Source of the DNA: JBBIPA01 sp963820495
GTDB taxonomy: Bacteria > Chloroflexota > Dehalococcoidia > GIF9 > UBA5629
Assembly (NCBI GenBank): GCA_963820495.1
Contig: CAWGAF010000001.1
Location: 806,001-870,000, forward strand
Reading direction: 5' to 3'
DNA: 64,000 nt
The first letter of the stretch is position 1. Every line of letters starts with the position of its first letter. Made by a program: the position numbers and the translations under genes. Below are positions 1-8,282 of this stretch, in pieces. Below the pieces are notes generated by a model. The model was not told where the DNA came from, did not search any database, and worked only from the letters and a program-made list of their open reading frames with translations.

Positions 1-57
1 TGTGATCTTAAACCTCTCATTGGTTTCTGGCCTTGTGATATTAGGTGTTAATATCAT
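1..57 (-). CDS. possible N-terminal end of a gene running off the left edge
   Basis: A minus-strand frame stays open from an ATG at 57 to the window edge. Its 19 codons begin MILTPNITRP. An AGGTGA-like sequence lies almost on top of the ATG, and an in-frame TTG at 75 is an alternative start. I do not recognise the product. The only support is the open frame and its position downstream of the nucleotidyltransferase on the same strand. Confidence 0.25.
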   Translation of the reverse strand, partial: MILTPNITRPETNERFKIT

Positions 58-159
58 CTCACCTGTTCTTCTCAATATGCGCTTTCATTTTCTATTCCCA
101 TAGCACTTACACAATTCAGTAAGATAGGGACCTGCCGGTACTATTCCGTAGATTCTTCC

Positions 160-705
160 TTACTCTGACCTTACTACCTCTACCTTACCTGTACCACTGC
201 AATGTATACACTTCACTTTTAATATGGGATGGCCCTCACAGTAGGGGCAGTCGATTTCCAACTTACCTATTTTCTGCTTACCAAATTCCTTAATCTTCGA
301 ATCCAGTTCTCTATCGGCTCGAGGTTTAATTCCTCCGACATTGGTGACTAACTTGCAGCCGATGGAACGGCAAATCTCTACTTCGGGAATATTTTCGGGG
401 CCAGTTCGATATCCTCCTTTGGCGAATATGTCGGGCTTGACCAATTCTAGGGTCTTACAGACTGTCTGGTCGTCATCCACGGACGCGATAACCTCATCCA
501 CACCTTTAATGCTCTCAAGGATTTCTTTTCTATCCTCGAACGGCCTGAACACAAACCCCTTTTTCTTAAGCAGGAAATCGTCGCTGTTCAGGATCACAAC
601 TAGCCTGTCACCTAGTTTGACTGCCTCTCGTATGTACCGAATATGACCTACATGTATTGGGTCGAAGGCTCCACTTACTGCAACTTTGATTAATTTCTTT
701 TCCAT
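160..705 (-). CDS. cytidylyltransferase-like nucleotidyltransferase with C-terminal zinc-ribbon motif
   Basis: The 181-residue protein starts at the ATG at 705, which has GGAAGAG about ten bases upstream; an in-frame ATG further upstream lacks such a site. Residues 6-140 match the cytidylyltransferase (HIGH) superfamily. There is a GAFDPIHVGH signature with His18 and His21, and a RKEILESIKGVDEVI segment as in glycerol-3-phosphate cytidylyltransferase and the RfaE/HldE adenylyltransferase domain. Such enzymes join a nucleotide to a phosphorylated substrate with release of pyrophosphate. The last 35 residues carry CPYCEGHP and CIHCSGTG, two CxxCxG motifs like those of DnaJ zinc fingers, which is unusual for this fold. 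The substrate cannot be told. It lies beyond the terminator-like hairpin and is separate from the grd genes. Confidence 0.75.
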   Translation of the reverse strand: MEKKLIKVAVSGAFDPIHVGHIRYIREAVKLGDRLVVILNSDDFLLKKKGFVFRPFEDRKEILESIKGVDEVIASVDDDQTVCKTLELVKPDIFAKGGYRTGPENIPEVEICRSIGCKLVTNVGGIKPRADRELDSKIKEFGKQKIGKLEIDCPYCEGHPILKVKCIHCSGTGKVEVVRSE

Positions 706-808
706 TTCCGTCACTCTTCCTTTTAATATAAACCATAATAATCTTAATGGGCAAGCTATTGCAAAACGGGATTGAACCACTAAGACTGCTTTGGGTTAGG
801 AATGCTGA

Positions 809-1096
809 TATATTTTTTATCCTATTATTATTGCCGTAGGCTATGACCCGATATGGTTTGCTGTGATAATAGTGATACTGCTAGAAACAGGAGCGATTAC
901 CCCATCTGTTGGCTTAAATGTATTTTTCATGAAGGGCATAGCTACGGATGTACCCCAGCAGACGATATTCCTGAGAACTATACCCTACTTGATTATGATG
1001 CTCGTTTGCCTGGGAATTTTAACAATTTTCCCCGATATAGCATTGATTCTGCCCAATTTAATGAAGCAAGTGAATAGGTCTATTTGGCAAATTTGA
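809..1096 (+). pseudogene. TRAP transporter large permease (DctM) C-terminal remnant
   Basis: An open plus-strand frame of 95 codons, with no credible start and a stop upstream at 806-808, encodes the last two membrane segments of a TRAP-T large subunit. Diagnostic pieces are YPIIIAVGYDPIWFAV, ILLETGAITPSVGLNVF and a FPDIALILP end. Intact DctM proteins have about 425 residues, so more than three quarters is missing and the remaining sequence has no RBS. It is best read as a relic of a solute importer that once neighboured the grd cluster. Nothing else of the TRAP system (DctP, DctQ) is visible in the window. Confidence 0.8.
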
Positions 1097-1128
1097 CAGG
1101 TAGTTCCCTAATACTGCCTGTCAAATTT
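1089..1128. terminator. bidirectional terminator-like hairpin
   Basis: A perfect 12-bp stem (AAATTTGACAGG with CCTGTCAAATTT) closes a 16-nt loop. The left arm overlaps the stop of the TRAP remnant, and the right arm lies 14 nt beyond the end of grdB on the other strand. A short T-rich tail follows on the plus side. It probably ends the grd transcript. Confidence 0.65.
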
Positions 1129-1142
1129 CTTAGAGGCATCCT

Positions 1143-2450
1143 TCAAAATACATGTTGCTCTGTCAAATCTGTCTGTAAAGCCTCAATTGACTTCTCTACA
1201 ATGGTTCGACGTAATTTCTTTTCAGCTTCTGGAGACAAATTTAAATCACCCAGAGGGTGAATTATGCCATTACCCCTTACAATCCGATTCGAACCAATCA
1301 TAAGCGCTACAGGTGTCATGGTAGTCACATGGGCTACAGGCATACCAGCCTTCTCTATCTCTACTACTATCGCTGCGCCGCAGCGAGTACTGGTCGCTCA
1401 GGTAGATGTCAGAATAGCACCATCTACTAGCTCCTCTTTTAATCGCTCGGCTATACTTCGTCCAATCCTTCTAGAATTTTCGAGTGTGGTGGCTACGCCT
1501 GTTGTGGAGTAGAACTTATCGTCAAGCGTTCCTAGCAATTCCTCTTTTTCCAGATCACGCATTATATCCAGTGGTATAAGGCGATGCGGATCCTCTTTTA
1601 CTGCCTTAGAATCATATCCCACGTGAACTACTTCGTAATCTTTAGGATCAAGCACATTAACATTCTTAATACTATATTCGCCATATTTTGTGGCTTTAAG
1701 CGACTCCATATTATCGGGGTTGCCCCTGGGCACAAGCCCACCATCGGTAATTAAACATATCTTAGAGGATGAGAGATCCTTTATCGGGGCAGCAGGTTGG
1801 ACCCGTTCAAACTCCGGGAGATGTAGTTCTGTTTCAAATGGATTACCCTGCAGCTTTGCCATCAGCATATCTACGACACGTTGGGAAACTGTCCTATCTG
1901 AAAGCCCCCTCTTCAACATACCTCTGGGGAAATATCCCTCTTCACCTGGTTTACCTATCTCTTGGTTGTTGACAAGTTTAAATGCTAAATTGACCATTTT
2001 GGTAATTGCCTCAACCATCTCCTTTGCTGAATCCGTAGTCCTTACTATATACACATTTTTTTTATAGAGGCCTACTCCCGGGTTTTCTTCATACATCCCA
2101 GTGACTGCAGGAATCCCTAACTTTTCCTGGACTGTATTACATAGCGCACCACAAGCAACTCCATATCGGCCTGCATTGAATGCCGGCCCCGCAATCAATA
2201 TATCTGGCTCATATGGAATAATTAGTTGAATTATTTCTTGAATTACTTCATTCGCTTTCTCGGCAAAGTAATTATCACCGCAAATAACCGTGGCCACTAC
2301 ATCGCCCCGTTCTTTCAAGATATCCTGCAGCGCCCTGCCAGGGCCAATCACACCGCCCTGTATTTTTAGACCTTCAGACGCTTTCTCCTCTCCCCCTATA
2401 CCACCAAAAAACTGGTTCAAATAATGGACTACTCTTAGCTTGTGAACCAT
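1143..2450 (-). CDS. grdB: glycine/sarcosine/betaine reductase component B, selenoprotein subunit (GrdB family, Sec351)
   Basis: This 435-residue protein is read through an in-frame TGA (1400-1398) as selenocysteine 351. The sequence around it is ILTST-U-ATSTRCGAA, matching the ILTST-U-GTCTRCGA site of GrdB, GrdF and GrdH, where Sec sits near residue 350. Component B binds the amine substrate, and the selenol attacks its alpha carbon to pass a carboxymethyl group to the selenocysteine of GrdA. The frame is open on both sides of the TGA, with family-typical sequence beyond it (MTPVALMIGSNRIVRG, then HPLGD). A hairpin follows 12 nt after the TGA. It is the last gene of the grd series, 76 nt after grdE. 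Sequence alone does not say whether the substrate is glycine, sarcosine or betaine. Automatic annotation would split it into a 350-aa and a 66-aa ORF. Confidence 0.93.
1371..1385 (-). promoter_or_regulatory. bacterial SECIS-like hairpin of grdB
   Basis: On the mRNA strand, CGCTGC-GGC-GCAGCG folds into a perfect 6-bp stem with a GGC loop. It begins 12 nt after the TGA at 1400-1398, so the loop is 18 nt downstream. This is within the UGA-to-loop range known for bacterial SECIS elements, with G in the first loop positions as SelB-dependent hairpins require. Confidence 0.7.
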
Positions 2451-2526
2451 TTATCTCCTCCCTTGTTAAGATCAATAATCAGAAATAATAACCATTCAGT
2501 TTGAGGTTGTACTCCAGGTGATTTTA

Positions 2527-3801
2527 TTAGACTTCATACATTATCTGCCTAGAAGCCCCCAGCTGGCTCGAACCTCCCACAAGGACGTAGGAGAAAACTT
2601 GAATCTCTTCATTTGCAGGCTTACCTCCAAATGTTATAGGGCCTCCAATTACTTTTTCCATAGGAGGTAACGTAAATATATAATTAAAGCTTCCTACGTT
2701 GACTATGGCATCAGCATACGGTGTATTAAACAGCAGTGCACCTTCCGAGGAACCATCTGTCGCTGCATCGGTAACGACGATTGCGGTTTTCACTCCATAC
2801 TTTTCACATTGTTCGCAGGTCTGTGCCAGATCGACGTTAGGAGCTCCACCACCTATTTTAGTTAGCACAGCCCCATCTGCCCCAAGGATCTCTTTAACGA
2901 GCTTTGCAGAAATGATCGCTGACCGTACCCTATCTGTCTCAGTGAACTGGGCGACAGTAATTACAACTCCGACAAAACACAGCTCTTTCCCGTGCCGCTT
3001 GTATAATTCTCGAACTACAGGGTGATTCTGAATAGAGTAAGTTTCTACACCCTGAGCATAATATCCCCTAACAAGAGCCCCATCGAGAATCTCATTGGGA
3101 TGGACTATAGTGGGCAGAAGTTTGCTAACGTTATCTCCATAGAAGATAGGCTCATTTGACGGCCTATCTACGGATTGTTGGAGTGAATGGACCTGATAGA
3201 TATAAGCAATTCGAGGTAGATGTTCCAATCCCTTGCCCACATCACTTATCGGTCCCAGGTTGTAAACTTCTGTTTCATCAGCCTTTACATCTTTAGCTAC
3301 TTCGGCTAAATATACTGCAGCTCTCAATCCTGCGATCCTCAAAGCGTTTTGATAATCATAACGAGTAATGCCATCGACAGGGCGGCAAAGTAGAACAACG
3401 TTTTGTAGATCACCATAAAGCCCTGGCTCAGCTCCTGGCCCGGACATATCAATTACCATCGCATCCTTCGCCCCAGACGTGTAGTCAACTGTGACTATGG
3501 CCGCCCCTCTTAGAACCCTTGTTTGTCCTCTGCCAGCAATCTCCAATTTACCCAATGCCCCCGGGAAATTTTCACCAGAACCCATTACCTTGGCTCGTGG
3601 TTCTGTAACATCAAATACCTGGACTATTCTACAACTCTCTCCAGGGTGGGCTAAATCGATATCAACCTCGCTGAATCTATCGTCTTTTCCTAGTACGTCA
3701 TTCAGTTCTCGACGGTTTATATAGAGAACCCTATTATTGATTGCAGTCTTTTCGGCAAACTGGACATCTTTGATATTAGTTATATCGAGTTGTAGATTCA
3801 T
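2527..3801 (-). CDS. grdE: glycine/sarcosine/betaine reductase component B alpha/beta proprotein (GrdE family)
   Basis: The 424-residue protein has GrdE features throughout: a PGESCRIVQVFDVTEPR segment near residue 55, an HPNEILDGALV segment at 234-244, ADGAVLTKIGGG near 310 and LPPMEKVIGGP near 385. In studied systems GrdE is made as a proprotein and cut at an internal Cys (about residue 242 in Eubacterium acidaminophilum) to give a pyruvoyl-type subunit that binds the amine substrate as a Schiff base. Here the segment after GALV reads RGYYAQGVETY, with no Cys between residues 140 and 274. The usual processing residue therefore seems to be missing, or maturation differs. An AGGAGG site precedes the ATG. 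It lies between grdA (176 nt gap) and grdB (76 nt gap) on the same strand. Confidence 0.88.
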   Translation of the reverse strand: MNLQLDITNIKDVQFAEKTAINNRVLYINRRELNDVLGKDDRFSEVDIDLAHPGESCRIVQVFDVTEPRAKVMGSGENFPGALGKLEIAGRGQTRVLRGAAIVTVDYTSGAKDAMVIDMSGPGAEPGLYGDLQNVVLLCRPVDGITRYDYQNALRIAGLRAAVYLAEVAKDVKADETEVYNLGPISDVGKGLEHLPRIAYIYQVHSLQQSVDRPSNEPIFYGDNVSKLLPTIVHPNEILDGALVRGYYAQGVETYSIQNHPVVRELYKRHGKELCFVGVVITVAQFTETDRVRSAIISAKLVKEILGADGAVLTKIGGGAPNVDLAQTCEQCEKYGVKTAIVVTDAATDGSSEGALLFNTPYADAIVNVGSFNYIFTLPPMEKVIGGPITFGGKPANEEIQVFSYVLVGGSSQLGASRQIMYEV

Positions 3802-3977
3802 GGAAATGCCTCCTTAATGTATTTATTTTGTCAGGCTCTCCCACTTAAATTATAAATTATCTGATCTTGTCTCATATCACCCTTGTTAAGTCAATGATGT
3901 ATATATGAAGCATTTGAGTATTAAACATAAGCAAGCTTCGTAAAACTAGTTCGGAGTTGATATCGTTTGAGAATCGA

Positions 3978-4436
3978 CTACTTTTTATTACGAATCCTGC
4001 TCATGGCTTTGGCTATTTTATCAACGTCCAGGGCTATCTCCATAAGCTCCAGGTGTTGTTTATAGATGTCAGGAGCTATTTGCTCCTTTATTTCAGGCTC
4101 AATGATGTGATATACCGGTAGATTCAGGGCTACACCAGCCAAGGGGCCTGCCCATGTAGGATCGCCATTGGTGACTGTCTCAGCGTAAAGTTCAGCACTG
4201 TCAGCATCAGGTGCACCAAGCACTACAATCAGGTTGTCCTTCCCGTATTGCTCTACAACTTTTTTAATAGCCTCTTGACCCTCCGGGTCAAGCGCACCAG
4301 CAGCAGTTCAGACAAAACACTGGGTCTGGACCAGTAACGGTTCAGCCCCAGCACTTTCTAAACACGCGGCAATGGCAGTGCCTTGTATTCCATCTCGTTC
4401 ACCAATAATAACAGCCTTTTTACCCTTAAGTTCCAT
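3978..4436 (-). CDS. grdA: glycine reductase component A selenoprotein (GrdA, Sec43)
   Basis: The 152-residue protein is read through a TGA at 4310-4308 as selenocysteine 43, in the invariant context CFV-U-TAAGA. The part before the TGA (ATG at 4436) reads MELKGKKAVIIGERDGIQG, as in all GrdA proteins. The part after ends in LGAPDADSAELYAETVTNGDP and the usual PLAGV segment. GrdA is the small common selenoprotein of all Grd reductases. It takes a carboxymethyl group from component B onto its Sec and passes it to component C as a Cys-bound acetyl thioester, being re-reduced by thioredoxin. Automatic annotation would see only an 81-aa ORF (3978-4223) starting at an internal ATG. The trxA gene lies 35 nt upstream. 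Confidence 0.95.
4274..4292 (-). promoter_or_regulatory. bacterial SECIS-like hairpin of grdA
   Basis: On the mRNA strand, CTTGACCC-GGA-GGGTCAAG forms a perfect 8-bp stem with a GGA loop. It starts 15 nt after the Sec TGA at 4310-4308, so the loop begins 23 nt downstream. It encodes the LDPEGQE part of GrdA. It is the best-formed Sec hairpin in the window and serves as the local reference for the candidate at 53004-53020. Confidence 0.8.
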
Positions 4437-4471
4437 CTAAAGCCTCCTTGATAAACTAACATACCGCTATC

Positions 4472-4798
4472 TTAGGTTATGATTTCCTTGATAGCTTCCA
4501 CCAAATCGTTCTGCTTGATTTGTTCTCCCGACAGGCGCTTTATTTCAATACCATTTTTATAGAAAAGAAAGGTGGGTAAACCGAGTACCCTAAGCTTGGC
4601 ACACAACATGCGGTTTCCAGCCGCAGGATTCAACTTGGCTATTCTGATCTTTCCAGCATACTCATTCTCCAATCGATCTACGGTAGGCATAAGAGCGAGG
4701 CAGGGTCCACATTGTGGTCCCCAGAAGTCTACCATAACAGGCAATGCCGACTGCAAAACCTCGCTATCGTAATTATCACTGTTCAACTCTACAGCCAA
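4472..4798 (-). CDS. trxA: thioredoxin
   Basis: This 108-residue protein has a single thioredoxin fold and the active site WGPQCGPC at residues 26-33, followed by the cis-proline segment LGLPTFLFY near residue 93. The first base of its TTG start lies three bases after the end of the grdC stop, so the two are translationally coupled. Position and family indicate that it re-reduces the oxidised GrdA selenoprotein after each Grd turnover. No thioredoxin reductase gene is in the window, so electrons must come from one encoded elsewhere. Confidence 0.9.
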   Translation of the reverse strand: MAVELNSDNYDSEVLQSALPVMVDFWGPQCGPCLALMPTVDRLENEYAGKIRIAKLNPAAGNRMLCAKLRVLGLPTFLFYKNGIEIKRLSGEQIKQNDLVEAIKEIIT

Positions 4799-4800
4799 TG

Positions 4801-6282
4801 TTACTTAGCACCTCCTGTATTTTTTTCAAGCATTAATGATATACCATCGGAAAGCTGTGTCAAACGTCCCAGAAATAAGCTTCCCTTGGCTAGAAACATG
4901 GCATTATGGATTTTACCTGACATGATATTCCGGAGTGCGTGGCCTAGGTATGGTACAGCAGAGGCAATATGTCCTTGGGTCGGAGAGAAGCCAGGCATAC
5001 CATGAACTTCAATAAAATGATCGAGTTCATCCTTTGCGATTTCACCTCGTAATACGGCGAAGCTACCTATAGTACGGTAGTTAGTTTTTGGAACGTTGCC
5101 ACTCCCCTGTGGCTCAGTGACCTCAGGGTTATGCAATTCGGTGGCATATTTGTCAACATCGGTAAGCTTCATACCCAGCCTATCAAGTGGTTCAACCACA
5201 AGTTTATCCAGGATAGCCTGCTGAGCTGAGCCTGAACTAATTTCGTGTTTGCCAATAGAATCTAACCGGATTATCGGGCTTTTCCCATCGTCTTGTGTCA
5301 CCTCTATAGCAATGGCAGCAAGTATGTTTTCCAATATCGGCATATCGTTGCGGAGGTGGCCCTGGAATTTCATTCCCAATTTAGCAAAGGAACCACCAGC
5401 TACCATGACCACGTTTTTGAAGACATTGGAAGCAACCAGGCTTGCGGCGATCATTAGGCCATGTATCGGTGCACAACAAAATGCCTTGACATCAGAGCCA
5501 GTGGCTCTAGTACATCCACACAACTCACCAATAGCCTTAGCTAGGTTCCCGCCACCACGATTGTAGCGGTCACCAATCGCCTCCTCACCGAAGCCAATGA
5601 GATAGTCGATATCTCTGGCATCACCTGCTTTGGAAATGAGATGCCGCAATGCCATGACTCCGGAAGCCTTGGCTGAAAGGTTTTCAAGCATTATGCCAGG
5701 AAACAGATTATCATCTTCTTCTGCTCCCCCACCTTGTGGCCTTTGAAAACACCCTACCAGACGATTACCTTCAACATAAACTGGTATAGTAGCAGTTTCT
5801 TTCAGTATCTTCTCAATTAGCTCCAAGGGAACACCCTTCCCCAGTTTCTGTATATCCTCGGAGCTAATCAGAGGGTGTTTTTTCATTTTTGAAGCTATAT
5901 CTTGTACGAATCCTTCTTCTAGTTTTATAATCTCAAATTGATCGCATATCTTCAATATGCCATAGAACTCTTCCTCAGGCATGATTTCTCCAAAGGCGCC
6001 CCACCGGGAGGCATTAGTTATCAAGTTTTTATACCAGGGGGATGGGAGATTCCATAATTCATCTGGGTCAATATTGCCAATAAAAACCTGGTTAGGTGGG
6101 TAAGCCATAGCTTGGTCAAAGGTCTGAAGGTGACTCAAGACCGATTGTAATAAAGAGGGGTCATTAGCTATTTCGCGAAAGGGCTTGGACCCGTAGCGAA
6201 TCATGCTTGGTACATGGGCTAAAAAATAGGATGCCGCTTTTATTACCGGGCGTGATGTCTGGTTTGATGGAAATTCATTCAT
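4801..6282 (-). CDS. grdC: glycine/sarcosine/betaine reductase component C beta subunit (GrdC)
   Basis: The 493-residue protein is close to the usual GrdC length of about 510. Characteristic parts are the FIGNIDPDELWNLPSPWYKN segment near 68, GFGEEAIGDRYNRGG near 230, a ketosynthase-III-like CTRATGSDVKAFCCAPIHG around 258-275, and GMPGFSPTQGHIASAVPYLG near 432. GrdC accepts the acetyl group from the GrdA thioester. With its partner GrdD (a PlsX-like protein), it releases acetyl phosphate. No grdD is found here: trxA follows directly. Either grdD lies elsewhere, or this system transfers the acetyl group differently. The start at 6282 is preceded by AAGGTGAT. It is the first gene of the grd series. 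Confidence 0.92.
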   Translation of the reverse strand: MNEFPSNQTSRPVIKAASYFLAHVPSMIRYGSKPFREIANDPSLLQSVLSHLQTFDQAMAYPPNQVFIGNIDPDELWNLPSPWYKNLITNASRWGAFGEIMPEEEFYGILKICDQFEIIKLEEGFVQDIASKMKKHPLISSEDIQKLGKGVPLELIEKILKETATIPVYVEGNRLVGCFQRPQGGGAEEDDNLFPGIMLENLSAKASGVMALRHLISKAGDARDIDYLIGFGEEAIGDRYNRGGGNLAKAIGELCGCTRATGSDVKAFCCAPIHGLMIAASLVASNVFKNVVMVAGGSFAKLGMKFQGHLRNDMPILENILAAIAIEVTQDDGKSPIIRLDSIGKHEISSGSAQQAILDKLVVEPLDRLGMKLTDVDKYATELHNPEVTEPQGSGNVPKTNYRTIGSFAVLRGEIAKDELDHFIEVHGMPGFSPTQGHIASAVPYLGHALRNIMSGKIHNAMFLAKGSLFLGRLTQLSDGISLMLEKNTGGAK

Positions 6283-6388
6283 ATGTATATCACCTTTTTA
6301 TATCAAGAGCTATTTTGGCATTAAAGTATATTAAAATCATACAAATTAGTAAAATGAGAGGGCACCCATGCTGATACTATTTCAATCG

Positions 6389-6520
6389 AGTGAACTGCCC
6401 CAGTAATTGTACCACTTTTAAGTTAAAGTTGCTGAAATTACAGCTTCTGGAGCAGGGGACCGATAACTTAATGCACTATGCGGCCTTACTGTGTTGTATT
6501 CTTGCCTTCAATTCGCATCA
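6389..6520 (-). mobile_element. IS3-type insertion sequence remnant (OrfB C-terminus and end)
   Basis: Read on the minus strand, 6507-6423 encodes RQEYNTVRPHSALSYRSPAP and then EAVISATLT and a stop. This is the well-known C-terminal tail of IS3-family OrfB transposases (normally W-R-x-x-YN-x-x-RPHSALGYRPPAP). The Trp codon just upstream is now TGA. Beyond the stop, TAAAAGTGGTACAATTACTG leads to a TGAACTGCCCC end at about 6389. The rest of the element is gone; the SDR gene begins where it would have continued. Confidence 0.8.
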
Positions 6521-6536
6521 GTGCACTCTAGTAAAC

Positions 6537-7313
6537 TTATATTCCAGAACCGCAATTGACATTAATAGTCTGACCAGTTATAGCGCTGGCATCGGCAGAG
6601 GCAAGAAAGACCGCAGTACTGGCAACTTCAGCTTCCTCGGTCATTCTTCCCAGGGAGTATTTAGTCATCTCCTGACTCATTACTTCATCAAAAGGTACTC
6701 CGGTGGCCTCTGCTCTACCCTTCAATATGTCGATTACACGTTCTCCTGTTACACCACCAGGAGCAATGCAATTTACACGGATATTATATTGCCCTGTTTC
6801 CTTGGCTACTGTTTGAGTAAAACCGATGATGCCCCATTTACAGACACAATATGGACTTCTATTGGTATACCCTTCTCTCCCCGAAATTGAACTTATGTTA
6901 ATGATATTGCCACTTTTGCGTGGAATCATATATTTGAGCACTTCCCGGGTACACAGCATGGTGCCTGTCAGATCAATGGCAATGACCTCATTCCAATCTT
7001 CTATTCTCAGATCGACTACTGGTACAGTCGGCCCGGAGATACCGCTGTTGTTTACCAGGATATCGATTTGACCGTATTCAGCAATTGCATTTTGTACCAT
7101 TCGTTGAACTTGCTTCTCATCACTGACATCGGCCTGTATCGCAATTGCTCTGCCATTTTTACCCTTGATCTCTTTAACCGTATCCTCAAGATTGTCTAGC
7201 GAACGCGCCGCTACTACTATTTTGGCTCCTTCGGCAGCAAAAGCAAGAGCTATAGCTTTTCCTATACCTTTCCCTCCACCCGTCACAATAGCTACACTGT
7301 CCCTCAGTTTCAT
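6537..7313 (-). CDS. SDR-family NAD(P)-dependent oxidoreductase
   Basis: This is a classical short-chain dehydrogenase of 258 residues. TGGGKGIG (12-19) is the dinucleotide-binding loop, followed by NNSG near 88, a catalytic Ser in NISSISG near 140 and a YCVCK active site near 154-158. The ATG at 7313 is chosen because GGAG lies nine bases upstream and overlaps the first in-frame ATG at 7328, which would have no site of its own. It resembles 3-oxoacyl-ACP reductase-like and secondary alcohol dehydrogenases; the substrate is unknown. It lies 254 nt upstream of grdC and could share its transcript, but IS-end remnants border it on both sides, so it may have arrived separately. Confidence 0.88.
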   Translation of the reverse strand: MKLRDSVAIVTGGGKGIGKAIALAFAAEGAKIVVAARSLDNLEDTVKEIKGKNGRAIAIQADVSDEKQVQRMVQNAIAEYGQIDILVNNSGISGPTVPVVDLRIEDWNEVIAIDLTGTMLCTREVLKYMIPRKSGNIINISSISGREGYTNRSPYCVCKWGIIGFTQTVAKETGQYNIRVNCIAPGGVTGERVIDILKGRAEATGVPFDEVMSQEMTKYSLGRMTEEAEVASTAVFLASADASAITGQTINVNCGSGI

Positions 7314-7490
7314 AATAAGCATCTCCATTCAATTAAAGAAAGATTATATTATCATCAAGTGAGTCTTCTATACTAAATCCTATACTCAATATTAGAAAAG
7401 CCTACCAGGGAAAAGCTGGCTCAATTGTATTATCGCCCACTGCATTATTTCCCAGCCTATGTAAACCATTTCTAAAATTACCATCAATAA

Positions 7491-7603
7491 AAGTAAAACC
7501 AGATACGACCACATAGTGTCTTAGGCTAGAGCCTGCCTGCGCCTCAATCAATATTATCGGTTACTTTAACATAAAAGGTGGTACAATTACTGAGAGTAGG
7601 TCA
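7491..7603 (+). mobile_element. IS3-type insertion sequence remnant, inverted relative to the one at 6389
   Basis: On the plus strand, 7491-7574 translates as K-stop-NQIRPHSVLG-stop-SLPAPQSILSVTLT-stop, a decayed IS3 OrfB C-terminus with two nonsense codons. After the stop, AAAAGGTGGTACAATTACTG and AGAGTAGGTCA follow. This matches, in opposite orientation, the end of the remnant at 6389-6520. Both ends point away from the SDR gene between them. Confidence 0.75.
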
Positions 7604-7610
7604 TGTCCTC

Positions 7611-8282
7611 CTATCCAGTTTTGGGCCTACTTAGCGGTTCCTTTCCGGTTGCATATGCTCTTCCATCACAAATCTCTACATAGTTCATATCATTTAGCGC
7701 ATCCAACATTACTGCTAGTAAAACGGGAGTCAGTATTGGGCCAATTTCATCTCTCTCAAACTTAGTAAATCTATCCAGTATTTCATCGGTTTTGATCCCA
7801 GGTTCCGCCTCTATCTTTTCAAGTATGCTAATTTCCCTTCTGTAAAAGGGCTGAGCATACTCGCTATCACTCAAATCAACTGGTTCACACCAGAAATGAG
7901 CTAAGATTCTATGGTCAGCGCATAAAAAATGCCCTCCCTTTGCTTTTCCAGATTCGGAATTAGGTGGCAGACCTATTTTTTCAGTAGCACCTTCCCGAGG
8001 TGTTTTCATAGGACGGAATCCCACGCCATCGTACTTTGCCATACTATGATCCCTCATATCATGGCCACGGTATCGATACATAATATTTTCAGAGTATTTA
8101 TTTCCCAAAAGAAAAATGCCATGGATAACTGGCATCATTGAAGCAAATAGTCCTGGGCATATCCTGCCACTAAAGTGAACTCCATCATAATAGAATTCAT
8201 CACCGATCTTGTAGTTGAAGTGGCAAGGAAATGCTGTCTCGTCTCCTTCGAATGAAACAAGCTTGCATCTCACTTTAAACAT
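7611..8282 (-). CDS. uncharacterised protein, possible winged-helix C-terminus
   Basis: The 223-residue protein starts at the ATG at 8282, which has GGAGG nine bases upstream; the longer frame to 8333 has no such site. I do not recognise the family with certainty. The N-terminal 60 residues (MFKVRCKLVSFEGD, then YKIGDEFYYDG and GRICPGL) recall the small TIGR04076-type proteins. The last 75 residues (SILEKIEAEPGIKTDEIL and on to YVEICDGRAYATGKEP) read like a winged helix. Cysteines and histidines in the middle (HFLCADHRILAHFWCEP) could bind a metal. It has no signal peptide or membrane segment. It is divergent from hyuA1, which would suit a local regulator, but this is a guess. Confidence 0.6.
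   Translation of the reverse strand: MFKVRCKLVSFEGDETAFPCHFNYKIGDEFYYDGVHFSGRICPGLFASMMPVIHGIFLLGNKYSENIMYRYRGHDMRDHSMAKYDGVGFRPMKTPREGATEKIGLPPNSESGKAKGGHFLCADHRILAHFWCEPVDLSDSEYAQPFYRREISILEKIEAEPGIKTDEILDRFTKFERDEIGPILTPVLLAVMLDALNDMNYVEICDGRAYATGKEPLSRPKTG

Noticed and set aside
341..646. Plus-strand ORF opposite the nucleotidyltransferase
   Set aside because: A shadow frame on the opposite strand of a well-supported gene, without RBS or recognisable product; the same applies to the many other opposite-strand frames within grd, hyu and liv genes.
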